The position numbers and the translations under genes were made by a program. DNA of 40,536 nucleotides from Pseudomonadota bacterium (GTDB taxonomy: Bacteria > Pseudomonadota > Gammaproteobacteria > Pseudomonadales > Halieaceae), in the NCBI GenBank assembly GCA_002862405.1, contig PKCZ01000034.1, positions 1 to 40,536 on the forward strand, given 5' to 3'. Shown piece by piece: positions 1 through 10,085 of this stretch; position 1 is the stretch's first letter, and each line of letters begins with the position of its first letter. The notes beneath the pieces were generated by a model. It had not been told where the DNA came from. It searched no databases and was given only the letters and a program-made list of their open reading frames with translations.

Positions 1-387
<387 letters not shown>

Positions 388-403
388 TGTCTGGAGAAAT
401 TTG

Positions 404-1423
404 GTGAAAACTTACAATGTAGCCATTGTTGGTGCCACGGGCGCCGTTGGGGAGGTCCTGCTCGAGCTATTAGAGGAGCGCAATTTTCCTGTCGAAAATT
501 TATATCTCCTCGCGTCTGAGCGATCGGCGGGCACTAGCCTGTCATTCAAAGGCAATCGTATCACTGTTCAAAATCTGGCCGAGTTTGATTTCTCGCAGGC
601 GGATATCGGTCTGTTCTCTGCCGGTGGCCCAATTAGCGAAGAGTTCGCGCCTAAGGCAGCGGCCGCTGGATGCGTGGTCATCGACAATACCTCGCACTTT
701 AGGCGTAATGACAACATCCCGCTCGTGGTGCCCGAGGTAAATCCTCACGCCCTAGCAAACTATGCTGAAACGAACATCATCGCTAACCCAAATTGTTCGA
801 CTATCCAGATGCTGGTTGCGCTAAAGCCAATTCATGATGCGGTGGGCATAGCACGTATCAATGTCGCGACGTATCAGGCGGTCAGCGGTACGGGAAAGTC
901 TGCAATCGAGGAACTGGCAAGCCAGACTGCACGCCTTCTAAACGGTCAGCCTGCGGAGGCAAAGGTGTACCCGAAGCGCATTGCGTTCAACGCACTGCCG
1001 CACATCGACACGTTTCAAGACAATGGATACACCCGTGAAGAAATGAAAATGGTGTGGGAAACCCAAAAAATTCTAGAGGATGACTCGATTTTGGTGAACC
1101 CCACTTGCGTTCGCGTTCCCGTTTTCCACGGTCACTCGGAGGCTGTGCACATTGAATTGCACGAGTCATTGAGTGCGGAGCAGGCTAGAGTGCTTCTCGA
1201 GGCAGCGCCAGGCGTTCAAGTGATCGATGAGCGACAGGACGGAGGTTACCCAACGCCGGTCTCCGAGGGCGCTGGTGCTGATCCCGTATTCGTCGGCCGA
1301 ATTCGCTCTGATATCACTCATGACCACGGGCTCAACCTCTGGGTGGTCTCTGACAATCTCAGGAAAGGTGCAGCGCTAAACTCCATTCAGATTGCGGAAA
1401 TTCTCATCGAAAAATACCTCTGA
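404..1423 (+). CDS. asd: Aspartate-semialdehyde dehydrogenase
   Basis: Asd makes L-aspartate-4-semialdehyde from aspartyl phosphate with NADPH, at the branch point to lysine/diaminopimelate, threonine and methionine. The N-terminus carries the dinucleotide-binding loop GATGAVGE (near residue 10). The catalytic cysteine lies in NPNCSTIQM (about residue 131). The active-site histidine region is HGHSEAV (about 245). A length of about 339 residues is usual. I chose GTG at 404 because GGAG lies 7 bases upstream; the ORF track starts at TTG 401, which is only 4 bases from it. The sequence is of the Asd2/USG-1-like bacterial type and not the E. coli Asd type. Its position just before the fimV locus and truA is the normal gammaproteobacterial arrangement. 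Confidence 0.95.
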   Translation: MKTYNVAIVGATGAVGEVLLELLEERNFPVENLYLLASERSAGTSLSFKGNRITVQNLAEFDFSQADIGLFSAGGPISEEFAPKAAAAGCVVIDNTSHFRRNDNIPLVVPEVNPHALANYAETNIIANPNCSTIQMLVALKPIHDAVGIARINVATYQAVSGTGKSAIEELASQTARLLNGQPAEAKVYPKRIAFNALPHIDTFQDNGYTREEMKMVWETQKILEDDSILVNPTCVRVPVFHGHSEAVHIELHESLSAEQARVLLEAAPGVQVIDERQDGGYPTPVSEGAGADPVFVGRIRSDITHDHGLNLWVVSDNLRKGAALNSIQIAEILIEKYL

Positions 1424-1478
1424 CAAGTCATCCAGATCGCGGTTAGTATATGGGCGTTGGGGGTTTTGATCGATCACT

Positions 1479-1688
1479 ATGAACACAAGACGCGTTAAGC
1501 TTATAGCTCTGCTCTGGTGGGTCCTTCCAGGTTCATTACTGGCCACTGGTATTGGTGATATGACCGTCACGTCGTACATCAACACGGGTGATAAAGCGGG
1601 CGCCGCTGATTTATTGCAAACGGTGCTTTCCTCGAGAGCCGAGGCGCAGCGTGAGCACGCTCAATCGTTGTTAGACAGCCTCGAATAA
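1479..1688 (+). CDS. Mini-FimV: N-terminal and C-terminal ends of FimV joined, 69 codons
   Basis: This 69-residue ORF sits exactly where fimV normally lies, between asd and truA. Residues 1-23 look like a signal peptide (basic MNTRRVK, then a hydrophobic stretch ending near LLATG). Next comes GIGDMTVTSYIN, which resembles the start of mature FimV (pattern GLGEITLKSALN). The rest, NTGDKAGAADLLQTVLSS followed by AQREHAQSLLDSLE, resembles the short C-terminal helical (TPR-like) FimV domain. The LysM, coiled-coil and acidic middle of a protein that usually has hundreds of residues is missing. I infer an in-frame internal deletion or an assembly collapse. It could still be exported, but it is unlikely to act as a full polar hub. 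The stop is 5 bases before truA. The similarity is judged by eye. Confidence 0.6.
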   Translation: MNTRRVKLIALLWWVLPGSLLATGIGDMTVTSYINTGDKAGAADLLQTVLSSRAEAQREHAQSLLDSLE

Positions 1689-1693
1689 GCTCA

Positions 1694-2524
1694 ATGAAAT
1701 TCTCGGATGAAAGGCTCGAGCCCGGCACTCGAATCGCGTTGCGTGTCGAGTACGATGGAAGGGCATTCAACGGCTGGCAGGCTCAGACAAAGCTGGATGT
1801 GCCTACGGTACAGGAGACGTTGGAAGCAGCTCTGAGCGTCATTGGTAATCAGCCAATCCGCACCTGGTGTGCCGGTCGAACTGACAGCGCTGTTCACGCA
1901 TCCGGTCAAATTGTTCATTTCGACGATCCTGTTGGGCGTAGCTTGAAGTCCTGGGTATTGGGCGTTAACAGTGAGCTACCTGACGCCGTTTCAGTTCACT
2001 GGGCTGGATCTGTCTCCAGTGATTTCCATGCGCGTTTCAGTGCTGTTTCGCGGCGCTATCAATACATTATCGCCAATACACAGACTCGATCGGCACAACT
2101 CTCGGGTTTGGTCACCTGGTATCGACGTCCACTGAGTGCGGAAGCAATGCACCAATGTGCACAACTGCTCGTGGGCGAGCACGATTTCAGCGCATTCAGG
2201 GCGGCAAGCTGTCAGAGCACTACGCCGTGGCGAAATTTATCTGAAATTTCAGTCACTCGCCAAAACGATTTTGTCATTGTCGAGCTCGAGGCCAATGCCT
2301 TTCTGCATCACATGGTACGAAACATCGTGGGAAGTCTACTGTTGGTTGGGGCGGGCCTTAAGACGCAAACGTGGTTCGAACAGATATTTATTGGCAAAGA
2401 TCGAACGAAATCTGGGGACACCGCGAGTAGTTCGGGTCTTTACCTTGTCTCAGTGGGCTATCCCGAGGACTGCGGCGTTCCCGCGGGCCCCAAAGCAGCA
2501 ACACTGCTGTCCCACAGTGTTTGA
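1694..2524 (+). CDS. truA: tRNA pseudouridine(38-40) synthase
   Basis: TruA isomerises uridines 38-40 in the anticodon arm of many tRNAs. The protein begins with the family signature RVEYDGRAFNGWQ. The catalytic aspartate is in CAGRTDSAVHASGQIVHF, where most TruA proteins read GRTDAGVH, so Ala-Gly is replaced by Ser-Ala just after the catalytic Asp while Asp itself is kept. The conserved HHMVRNIVG segment near residue 203 is also present. A length of 276 residues is typical. The ATG start follows the mini-fimV stop by 5 bases, and trpF follows after 20 bases, so it is probably co-transcribed with both. Confidence 0.95.
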   Translation: MKFSDERLEPGTRIALRVEYDGRAFNGWQAQTKLDVPTVQETLEAALSVIGNQPIRTWCAGRTDSAVHASGQIVHFDDPVGRSLKSWVLGVNSELPDAVSVHWAGSVSSDFHARFSAVSRRYQYIIANTQTRSAQLSGLVTWYRRPLSAEAMHQCAQLLVGEHDFSAFRAASCQSTTPWRNLSEISVTRQNDFVIVELEANAFLHHMVRNIVGSLLLVGAGLKTQTWFEQIFIGKDRTKSGDTASSSGLYLVSVGYPEDCGVPAGPKAATLLSHSV

Positions 2525-2544
2525 TACAATAAACAGCTTTTCTC

Positions 2545-3182
2545 ATGGGTATCGACGTGCAAGTAAAGATTTGCGGCATTACTAACAGTGAAGATGCGCG
2601 CGCGGCCGTTGATGCGGGCGCTGATGCCATCGGACTCATTTTTTACAAGGGTAGCAAGCGTTGTATTGATGAGCAGCGCGCCGCCGACATCGTTGCACAT
2701 GTGCCTCCCTACACATCGATCAACGCCTTGTTCGTCAATCCGACGGAAGCTGAAGTTCGCAAGGTCCTATCCACGGTCGCCGTGTCGCAAATTCAGTTCC
2801 ATGGTCAGGAGTCATCGGCTTTTTGCGAACAGTTCGATCGCCCCTATGTCAAAAGTATCCCAGTGGTCGATACGGCGCGAATGAAGGCACTGATCGCTGA
2901 TTACACGAATGCCAGAGCCTACTTATTCGATACCCATGTGTCGGGAGAGCACGGTGGAACCGGTAAAACCTTTGATTGGACAAAAATGCCCGAGAAAAAT
3001 ATTGGACATCGCATCCTTGCGGGCGGTTTAGACACGGAAAATGTTGCAAAAGCGATTAGAATAGCGCGTCCAGATGCGGTGGACGTCAGCAGTGGTGTTG
3101 AATCGCAGCCCGGAATTAAAAATCACAAGACGCTAGAACGTTTTATTGCCGCCGCAAAGCTGGCCGGTAAGGACCTTGCACT

Positions 3183-3186
<4 letters not shown>
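2545..3186 (+). CDS. trpF: Phosphoribosylanthranilate isomerase
   Basis: TrpF catalyses the Amadori rearrangement of phosphoribosylanthranilate in tryptophan synthesis. The protein is a single TIM barrel of 213 residues. VKICGIT near the N-terminus holds the catalytic cysteine. [19 protein letters not shown] (about residues 127-145) holds the catalytic aspartate and a loop usually rich in glycine. [10 protein letters not shown] and VDVSSGVES form the phosphate-binding end. It overlaps trpB by four bases (ATGA), which implies translational coupling. It is a separate enzyme here and is not fused to TrpC. Confidence 0.95.
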
Positions 3187-4411
<1,225 letters not shown>

Positions 4412-4412
<1 letters not shown>

Positions 4413-5236
4413 TGTCACGTCTTGGCCCTTTGTTTGAAACGCTACGCGCGGAAAATCGTCGCGCAGTGATTCCCTACTTGGTGGCGGGGGACCCCGATGA
4501 GGCGTTGACTGTGCCATTGATGCACAGTCTGGTTGGGGCAGGTGCCGATATCATTGAAGTCGGCGTGCCATTTTCGGATCCGATGTCTGAAGGCCCCACA
4601 ATTCAGAAGGGCCATGAGCGAGCGCTAGAAGGAGGCACGAGTCTTCTTTCAACGCTTGCACTGGTGAAGCAGTTTCGTGAAACAAATGTAGAGACCCCCT
4701 TGGTGTTGATGGGGTACGCGAATCCACTCGAGCGTAAAGGCTATGCTGCTGTGGCTGATGCCTGCGCTGAAGCAGGTATCGACGGCTTGATAACGGTAGA
4801 CCTCCCTCCAGAAGAAGTCGCAGCGATGAACGCCGAATTGCAGCGCCAAAACATCGATAATATTTTTCTTATCTCACCGACCACGAGTGATGAACGTGTC
4901 GCCACAATTACGGCCCAAGCCAGTGGATTCATCTACTATGTTGCACTTAAGGGCGTCACAGGGGCAGGACACTTGGACACGGACGCAGTTGAGGCGCATC
5001 TAGCTACCATACGGCAGCATACGAGCCTACCGGTTGCCGTTGGTTTCGGTATTAAAGATGCAGACACGGCAGCAACAGTCGCGGGATGCGCTGATGCGGT
5101 TGTGGTCGGTAGTGCACTGGTTGATCTCGTAGCAAACGACCTCATCAGTGGCGGTTCCCACACTAGTGCCATTTCTGGGGCACATTCATTGATCTCAAGC
5201 ATCCGAAACGGCGTAAATTTGGCAACTTCCAACTAA
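4412..5236 (+). CDS. trpA: Tryptophan synthase alpha chain
   Basis: TrpA cleaves indole-3-glycerol phosphate and passes indole through the tunnel to TrpB. It starts with GTG at 4412, sharing one base with the trpB stop. The catalytic Glu49 equivalent is in IIEVGVPFSDP. The second catalytic acid, Asp60 in E. coli, is Glu here (PMSEGPTIQ); numbering matches E. coli exactly because there is no gap up to this point. The substrate phosphate loop GFGIKDA and the GSALVDL segment are present. Its 274 residues are normal length. The Asp-to-Glu change keeps the charge, so I expect an active enzyme, possibly with altered kinetics. Confidence 0.95.
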
Positions 5237-5283
5237 AACCGTCAACGACGTAGACTGCGCACCGCAATGTGCAGGGGGCCAAA

Positions 5284-6150
5284 ATGAGCTGGATCGATAA
5301 AATCATTCCCGCGGGTGTCCGGAAAACGGACGGGGATAAAAAGGCAAATATTCCCGAGGGGTTGTGGCGTAAGTGCGTTAAGTGCGATGCCGTACTCTAT
5401 CGCCCCGATCTGGAGCGCAATGCTGAGGTTTGTCCCAAATGCGATCATCACATGCGCATCACTGCACGTCGACGGCTGGACCTCTTTTTAGATGATGCCG
5501 GTCGTACTGAGCTGTTTGCAGATCTGGAAACGGTTGATCGCCTAAAATTTAAAGATAAAAAACGCTATCGAGACCGCTTGAGTACGGCACAGAAAAGTAC
5601 CGGTGAGAAAGACGCCATCATTGCATTCCGAGGGACACTCCACGGCATGGAAATTGTCGCAATAGCGTTTGAGTTCAACTTTCATGGCGGGTCCATGGGT
5701 TACGCCGTGGGTGAAAAGTTCACCCGCGCTGCTGGAGTCGCTCTTGAAAATGGCATACCACTGATTTGTTTTGCCGCTTCGGGTGGCGCGCGCATGCAGG
5801 AAGCTCTGATTTCATTGATGCAAATGGCCAAGACATCAGCTGTGATTGAGCGGATGAAGGCCGCCGGTGTACCTTACGTGTCGGTCATGACGGACCCGAT
5901 TTATGGCGGTGTGTCTGCCTCGCTAGCGCTCTTGGGCGATATTAATGTTGCGGAGCCTGATGCTCGTGCGGGGTTTGCCGGCCCCAATATTATCGAGCAG
6001 ACGATTCGACAGAAGTTGCCTCGTGGCTTCCAGCGAAGTGAGTTTCTTCTTGAGCATGGTGCCATCGACATGATCATTCCGCGGTCTGAGATGCGAGACA
6101 CGCTAGCTCGGGTTCTCGCGAAGTTCACCAACGCACAGCTCGCTTCATAA
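5284..6150 (+). CDS. accD: Acetyl-CoA carboxylase carboxyltransferase beta subunit
   Basis: AccD works with AccA to transfer the carboxyl group from biotin to acetyl-CoA, the first step of fatty acid synthesis. An N-terminal zinc ribbon is visible as CVKC (Cys31, Cys34) and CPKC (Cys50, Cys53). The crotonase-fold carboxyltransferase body carries [11 protein letters not shown] and [11 protein letters not shown] start at ATG 5284, where AGGGGG lies 6 bases upstream and the family start MSWIDKI fits. The ORF track adds five codons from an upstream GTG. The trpBA-accD-folC order is common in gammaproteobacteria. Confidence 0.96.
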   Translation: MSWIDKIIPAGVRKTDGDKKANIPEGLWRKCVKCDAVLYRPDLERNAEVCPKCDHHMRITARRRLDLFLDDAGRTELFADLETVDRLKFKDKKRYRDRLSTAQKSTGEKDAIIAFRGTLHGMEIVAIAFEFNFHGGSMGYAVGEKFTRAAGVALENGIPLICFAASGGARMQEALISLMQMAKTSAVIERMKAAGVPYVSVMTDPIYGGVSASLALLGDINVAEPDARAGFAGPNIIEQTIRQKLPRGFQRSEFLLEHGAIDMIIPRSEMRDTLARVLAKFTNAQLAS

Positions 6151-6168
6151 GTTAAACCGGGGGTAGTT

Positions 6169-7419
6169 TTGGATCTTGCCGCGTGGCTTGAACGCCTCGA
6201 GCAATTACATCCCTCTGCGATTGACCTAGGCCTTGCCCGTTGTGGTGAGGTTGCGCGGCGTCTCGAGCTGTTGGATACAGCCCTTACTAGCATCACAGTA
6301 GCGGGTACCAATGGTAAGGGCAGCACAGTTGCCGTCATGGAAGCCATCTTATGCGCCAAAGGTGAACGTGTTGGTGCCTTTACCTCCCCACACCTAGTCC
6401 GATACAACGAGCGCATTCGTGTAGAAGGCGCAGAGGTATCAGATGCGCTTATTGTGGAGGCCTTTGAAGCCATCGAGAAGGCGCGATCGGACATTTCGCT
6501 GACCTATTTCGAATTCAATACGCTTGCTGCATTGTGGATTTTTAAAAAGCTTAATGTTTCCTGCCAGCTTCTTGAGGTGGGTTTGGGGGGCAGATTAGAC
6601 GCGGTGAATATCGTCGATTCCGATGTGGCAGTTGTCACCGCCATTGGTTTGGACCACCAAGAATGGTTAGGTTCGGACGTCGAGACCATTGCTATCGAAA
6701 AATGCGGTATCGCACGTGACGGACGTGTTTGCATTGTCGCCGACTCGGCGGCACCCGTGTCGGTCTCGACCGAACTACAGAGAATCGGCGCTTGTGAAGT
6801 GCGGGCGCTGCGCGATTACGCTTTCGGCGACACGTATTTTGACAGTCTAAAGGCGGGGTCAATTACCTGGTCATTGCCAGCAGGCATTCTGCCTTTGAAT
6901 GCCGCTGCGGGCCTAAGAGCGCTCGAGGCTGCTGGTGGTGAGATCACCGAAGAGCTTGTTGCCGCGGGTATGAAGCGTATTGTGCTCAAGGGACGACGAG
7001 AGTCTTTTCGTCTCGGTAATATCGACATTGTTCTTGACGTTGCCCACAACCCTGATGCCGCGGTGGAACTCAGAAAATTCCTTGATCACCAAATGGCTAC
7101 GCAAACGACGACGGCTATCTTTGCTGTCATGTCCGATAAAGACTGCCGTGATATGATCGCGGCCGTCGAGCCAGTCATCGATGAATGGTATCTACCGTCA
7201 GGTATTGGCGGAGCGCGCGGGCAGTCACCGGAGGTAGTTGAAGGGCTTATTTCCGGAGCGGCACGAGTTACACCAACGTTCGAATCGGCCTTTGAACGCG
7301 CGATGGGAAGTCTGGCGGATGGAGGCAGACTCATTATATTTGGCTCGTTTTTCACCGTGGGAGAAGGTATGAAAGCGCTTGATAGCCTCCGTCTGTCACC
7401 ACTGGATAGTCAATCGTGA
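6169..7419 (+). CDS. folC: Bifunctional dihydrofolate synthase / folylpolyglutamate synthase
   Basis: FolC adds glutamate to dihydropteroate and then to folates. It is a Mur-ligase-type ATPase. The P-loop is GTNGKGST (about residues 46-53). Next come the signature AFTSPHLVRYNERI and the GLGGRLDAVN segment with metal-binding residues. The C-terminal domain includes VLDVAHNPDA. Its 416 residues are usual for FolC. The start is TTG at 6169, preceded by a G-rich stretch (CCGGGGG) that can serve as ribosome binding site. The 3' end overlaps the SPOR gene by four bases (GTGA). Confidence 0.95.
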   Translation: MDLAAWLERLEQLHPSAIDLGLARCGEVARRLELLDTALTSITVAGTNGKGSTVAVMEAILCAKGERVGAFTSPHLVRYNERIRVEGAEVSDALIVEAFEAIEKARSDISLTYFEFNTLAALWIFKKLNVSCQLLEVGLGGRLDAVNIVDSDVAVVTAIGLDHQEWLGSDVETIAIEKCGIARDGRVCIVADSAAPVSVSTELQRIGACEVRALRDYAFGDTYFDSLKAGSITWSLPAGILPLNAAAGLRALEAAGGEITEELVAAGMKRIVLKGRRESFRLGNIDIVLDVAHNPDAAVELRKFLDHQMATQTTTAIFAVMSDKDCRDMIAAVEPVIDEWYLPSGIGGARGQSPEVVEGLISGAARVTPTFESAFERAMGSLADGGRLIIFGSFFTVGEGMKALDSLRLSPLDSQS

Positions 7420-7997
7420 TCAAGCAGCGTTTTGTCGGCTTTGTGGTGCTTGTTGCGATTGCTGTCATCTTCTGGCCCATCGTATTTGTTACGCCAGAGA
7501 ATGCCGATGATTTTGAGCTCACCGCCTTCGAAATGCCGCCAAAACCTGCCGTCGCAGTGTCTGAGCGACGCGAGCCGGCACTCGATAAAGTAGATCAATC
7601 GATTTTGCCTAAGATTCCGGAGCGGCAGCCACCAATCGCTCAACCTGTTGATATCGCATCGCCAATGCCTGATGTGGCTCTCGTGGACGCTGATGAGGAA
7701 CCTGAGCAGCAGGCGTCGGCATTGGAGAGAGCAGAGTTTGACGATCAAGGCCTGCCGGTTAGCTGGGAGCTTCAGATTGCTACTTTCAGCAATGCAGAAA
7801 GAGCTGAGAAAATTTCGCAATTACTGCGAGACAAGGGTCACAAGGCCTATGTTTCACCAATAATATTGGACGATCAGCGCTTATTTAGAGTTATGATAGG
7901 TCCAAAGTTACAAAAGCAGCGCCTTATTGAAATCCAGCCTGCCATTAATGACTATTTTTCTGTTGAAAGCTTTATCGTGAGATTTACACCAATCTAA
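7416..7997 (+). CDS. SPOR-domain membrane protein (DedD-like)
   Basis: This is a bitopic inner-membrane protein with one transmembrane helix near residues 5-25 (RFVGFVVLVAIAVIFWPIVF). A proline- and acid-rich periplasmic linker follows, about residues 27-115. A C-terminal SPOR domain begins at SWELQIATFSNAERAEKISQ and runs to the end. SPOR domains bind peptidoglycan lacking stem peptides at the division septum. DedD, usually found between folC and cvpA, has this architecture. It starts with GTG and overlaps folC by four bases. I am sure of the domain; the exact identity with E. coli DedD rests on position. Confidence 0.9.
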   Translation: MIKQRFVGFVVLVAIAVIFWPIVFVTPENADDFELTAFEMPPKPAVAVSERREPALDKVDQSILPKIPERQPPIAQPVDIASPMPDVALVDADEEPEQQASALERAEFDDQGLPVSWELQIATFSNAERAEKISQLLRDKGHKAYVSPIILDDQRLFRVMIGPKLQKQRLIEIQPAINDYFSVESFIVRFTPI

Positions 7998-8009
7998 GGG
8001 AGTAGATGT

Positions 8010-8576
8010 TTGGATATAGTCTCTTTTGCTAGTCCAGAATCTTTTATAGATTGGACGATAATAGCTGTCTGCAGTATCTCGGGGCTTATGGGCCTTAAGG
8101 GCGGATTCATCAAAGAATCGATTTCACTTTTCGGTTGGATTCTTGCTCACTTCATTGCAACAGTCTCTGCAGAGCCAATTATATTTGCTGTGGGAATAGA
8201 TCTTTCACAAGACTCGTTGCTCTATCTGCTTAGCTATGGCTTGGTCTTCGCAGCGGTTGTTGTGTTTTTTTCGACTGTAGGTGCTGGTCTCTCTGCGAGA
8301 TTAAAAAATGGGCATACAAAGACCGGTAATGCTCTGTTGGGAGCGGCCTTTGGTGTGGGCCGCGGAGTCGTTTTATTGTCAGTGGTAAGTCTTCTGATGG
8401 GGACGGCAGCGCCTCAGTGGCAGAGAGACACGTTTGGCGAAAGCGTATATGCAGAATACCTCGAAATCACTGAATCGTTTTTAAGTAGTGGCTTTGAGTC
8501 GCAATTCTTCAAGGATCCAAATAATTTATTTGAACAGACAGTGGATGATGCGAGTGACATGGCAGAAGGTACCTAA
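8010..8576 (+). CDS. cvpA: CvpA family membrane protein
   Basis: CvpA is a small polytopic inner-membrane protein named for colicin V production and linked to envelope homeostasis; its mechanism is not settled. The protein has about four hydrophobic segments: WTIIAVCSISGLMGLKGGF, SLFGWILAHFIATVSA, LLYLLSYGLVFAAVVVFF and GVGRGVVLLSVVSLLMG. The GLxGLKGGFIKE motif after the first helix is family-typical. It starts with TTG at 8010, seven bases after GGGAG. It lies directly upstream of purF, the standard cvpA-purF pair, with a three-base gap. Confidence 0.93.
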   Translation: MDIVSFASPESFIDWTIIAVCSISGLMGLKGGFIKESISLFGWILAHFIATVSAEPIIFAVGIDLSQDSLLYLLSYGLVFAAVVVFFSTVGAGLSARLKNGHTKTGNALLGAAFGVGRGVVLLSVVSLLMGTAAPQWQRDTFGESVYAEYLEITESFLSSGFESQFFKDPNNLFEQTVDDASDMAEGT

Positions 8577-8579
8577 CTA

Positions 8580-10082
8580 GTGTGCGGCGTAGTTGGAATT
8601 TCATCGAAAGAAAGCGTGGCTGCAGATATATACGACGCCCTGACTATGCTTCAGCATCGAGGCCAAGATGCCGCCGGTATCATGACCTGCCATAAGGGTC
8701 AGTTCCTTCAACGCAAGGGAGAGGGGCTAGTTCGAGACGTCTTCCAAGCCGATCATATGCAGCAATTGGCCGGCAACTTTGGCTTGGGTCACACGCGCTA
8801 TCCAACTCAGGGAAGTTCAGGATCAGCGCTCGCTCAGCCGTTTTACGTCAACTCGCCTTACGGAATTGCGTTGGCACACAACGGAAACCTCACAAACTCA
8901 GCGGCTCTGTCCGAGGAGCTCTATCAAACCGACTTGCGTCATCTGAATACCGATAGTGACTCGGAAGTGTTACTGAACGTCTTTGCGCACGAGTTACAGC
9001 GCCAGGGCAAGTTGATTCCCTCCGCAGAAGATGTGTTTAACGCCGTAACAACGCTTCATACGCGTTGTGAAGGCGGGTATGCGGCCATAGCAATGATCGC
9101 TAGCGTGGGTTTAGTGGCGTTTAGGGATCCCAACGGTATTAGACCTCTGGTGGTGGGCGTTAAGACTCAGGGTGATTACAAAAGTTATATGTTGGCCTCT
9201 GAAAGTGTGGCTCTTGACGTACTAGGCTACCGGCTCATAGGCGACGTAGACCCGGGGGAGGCATTATTTATTGATGCTAGCGGGGAGCTTTACCGAAGAC
9301 AGTGTGCGGCGGAGCCGAAGCTAAAGCCCTGTATCTTCGAACACGTCTATTTTGCGCGCCCTGACTCATTGATGGATGGTATTTCCGTCTACAAGACACG
9401 TATGCGCCAAGGCGAGCGACTAGCACATAAGATCATGCGTGAGCGCCCTGATCATGACATTGACGTCGTGATACCCATCCCGGATACCAGCAGAGTTGCA
9501 GGTCAGGCTCTGGCCCATGAATTGGGTGTGAAGTTCCGCGAGGGCTTCATGAAAAACCGTTACATTGGTCGTACGTTTATCATGCCGGGGCAGACGCAAC
9601 GCCGGAAGTCAGTACGGCAGAAGTTGAATCCTGTACCACTCGAGTTCGAAGGCAAAACAGTACTTCTAGTCGACGACTCGATCGTTCGTGGTACAACCTG
9701 TCAGCAGATAATCCAGATGGCACGCGATTCTGGCGCCAAGCGGGTCTATTTTGCCTCGGCAGCGCCGCCTGTTCGATATCCGAATGTTTATGGCATCGAT
9801 ATGCCAACCGCATCTGAGCTGGTGGCTCACGGTAGAACCATAGGACAGATCTCTGAACACATTGGGGCAGACTGGCTGATTTATCAAGAGATAGATGACC
9901 TCATTGAGTGCTCCCGAGAGGGTAACTCGCTGGTGGATGGCTTTGAGCTGTCGGTGTTCGACGGTAAATATCAAACCGGCGTCATTGACGATGCCTATCT
10001 CACAGGACTGAGTGACGCTCGCTCCGATAACTCGGTTGATCGTGCTGATGGTGCCCTTGTTGGCCTTCATAATCGGAGTTAA
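8580..10082 (+). CDS. purF: Amidophosphoribosyltransferase
   Basis: PurF makes 5-phosphoribosylamine from PRPP and glutamine, the committed step of purine synthesis. It begins M-CGVVGI, so Cys2 becomes the N-terminal nucleophile of the glutaminase domain once Met is removed. The glutaminase domain includes GHTRYPTQG and HNGNLTN. The phosphoribosyltransferase domain carries the PRPP motif VLLVDDSIVRGTT (about residues 360-372). No N-terminal propeptide is present, as in E. coli PurF. The start is GTG, three bases after the cvpA stop, without a strong ribosome binding site, which suggests translational coupling. A purine repressor site was not seen. Confidence 0.96.
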   Translation: MCGVVGISSKESVAADIYDALTMLQHRGQDAAGIMTCHKGQFLQRKGEGLVRDVFQADHMQQLAGNFGLGHTRYPTQGSSGSALAQPFYVNSPYGIALAHNGNLTNSAALSEELYQTDLRHLNTDSDSEVLLNVFAHELQRQGKLIPSAEDVFNAVTTLHTRCEGGYAAIAMIASVGLVAFRDPNGIRPLVVGVKTQGDYKSYMLASESVALDVLGYRLIGDVDPGEALFIDASGELYRRQCAAEPKLKPCIFEHVYFARPDSLMDGISVYKTRMRQGERLAHKIMRERPDHDIDVVIPIPDTSRVAGQALAHELGVKFREGFMKNRYIGRTFIMPGQTQRRKSVRQKLNPVPLEFEGKTVLLVDDSIVRGTTCQQIIQMARDSGAKRVYFASAAPPVRYPNVYGIDMPTASELVAHGRTIGQISEHIGADWLIYQEIDDLIECSREGNSLVDGFELSVFDGKYQTGVIDDAYLTGLSDARSDNSVDRADGALVGLHNRS

Positions 10083-10085
10083 TGG

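Noticed and set aside
5256-5275. Possible GCAC / GTGC hairpin before accD
   Set aside because: The stem is only four bases and overlaps the ribosome site region; too weak to call a regulatory element.
5901-6494. 197-codon antisense ORF across accD and folC
   Set aside because: It spans two real genes on the other strand and is Ser/Arg-rich low-complexity translation, as expected of a shadow frame.
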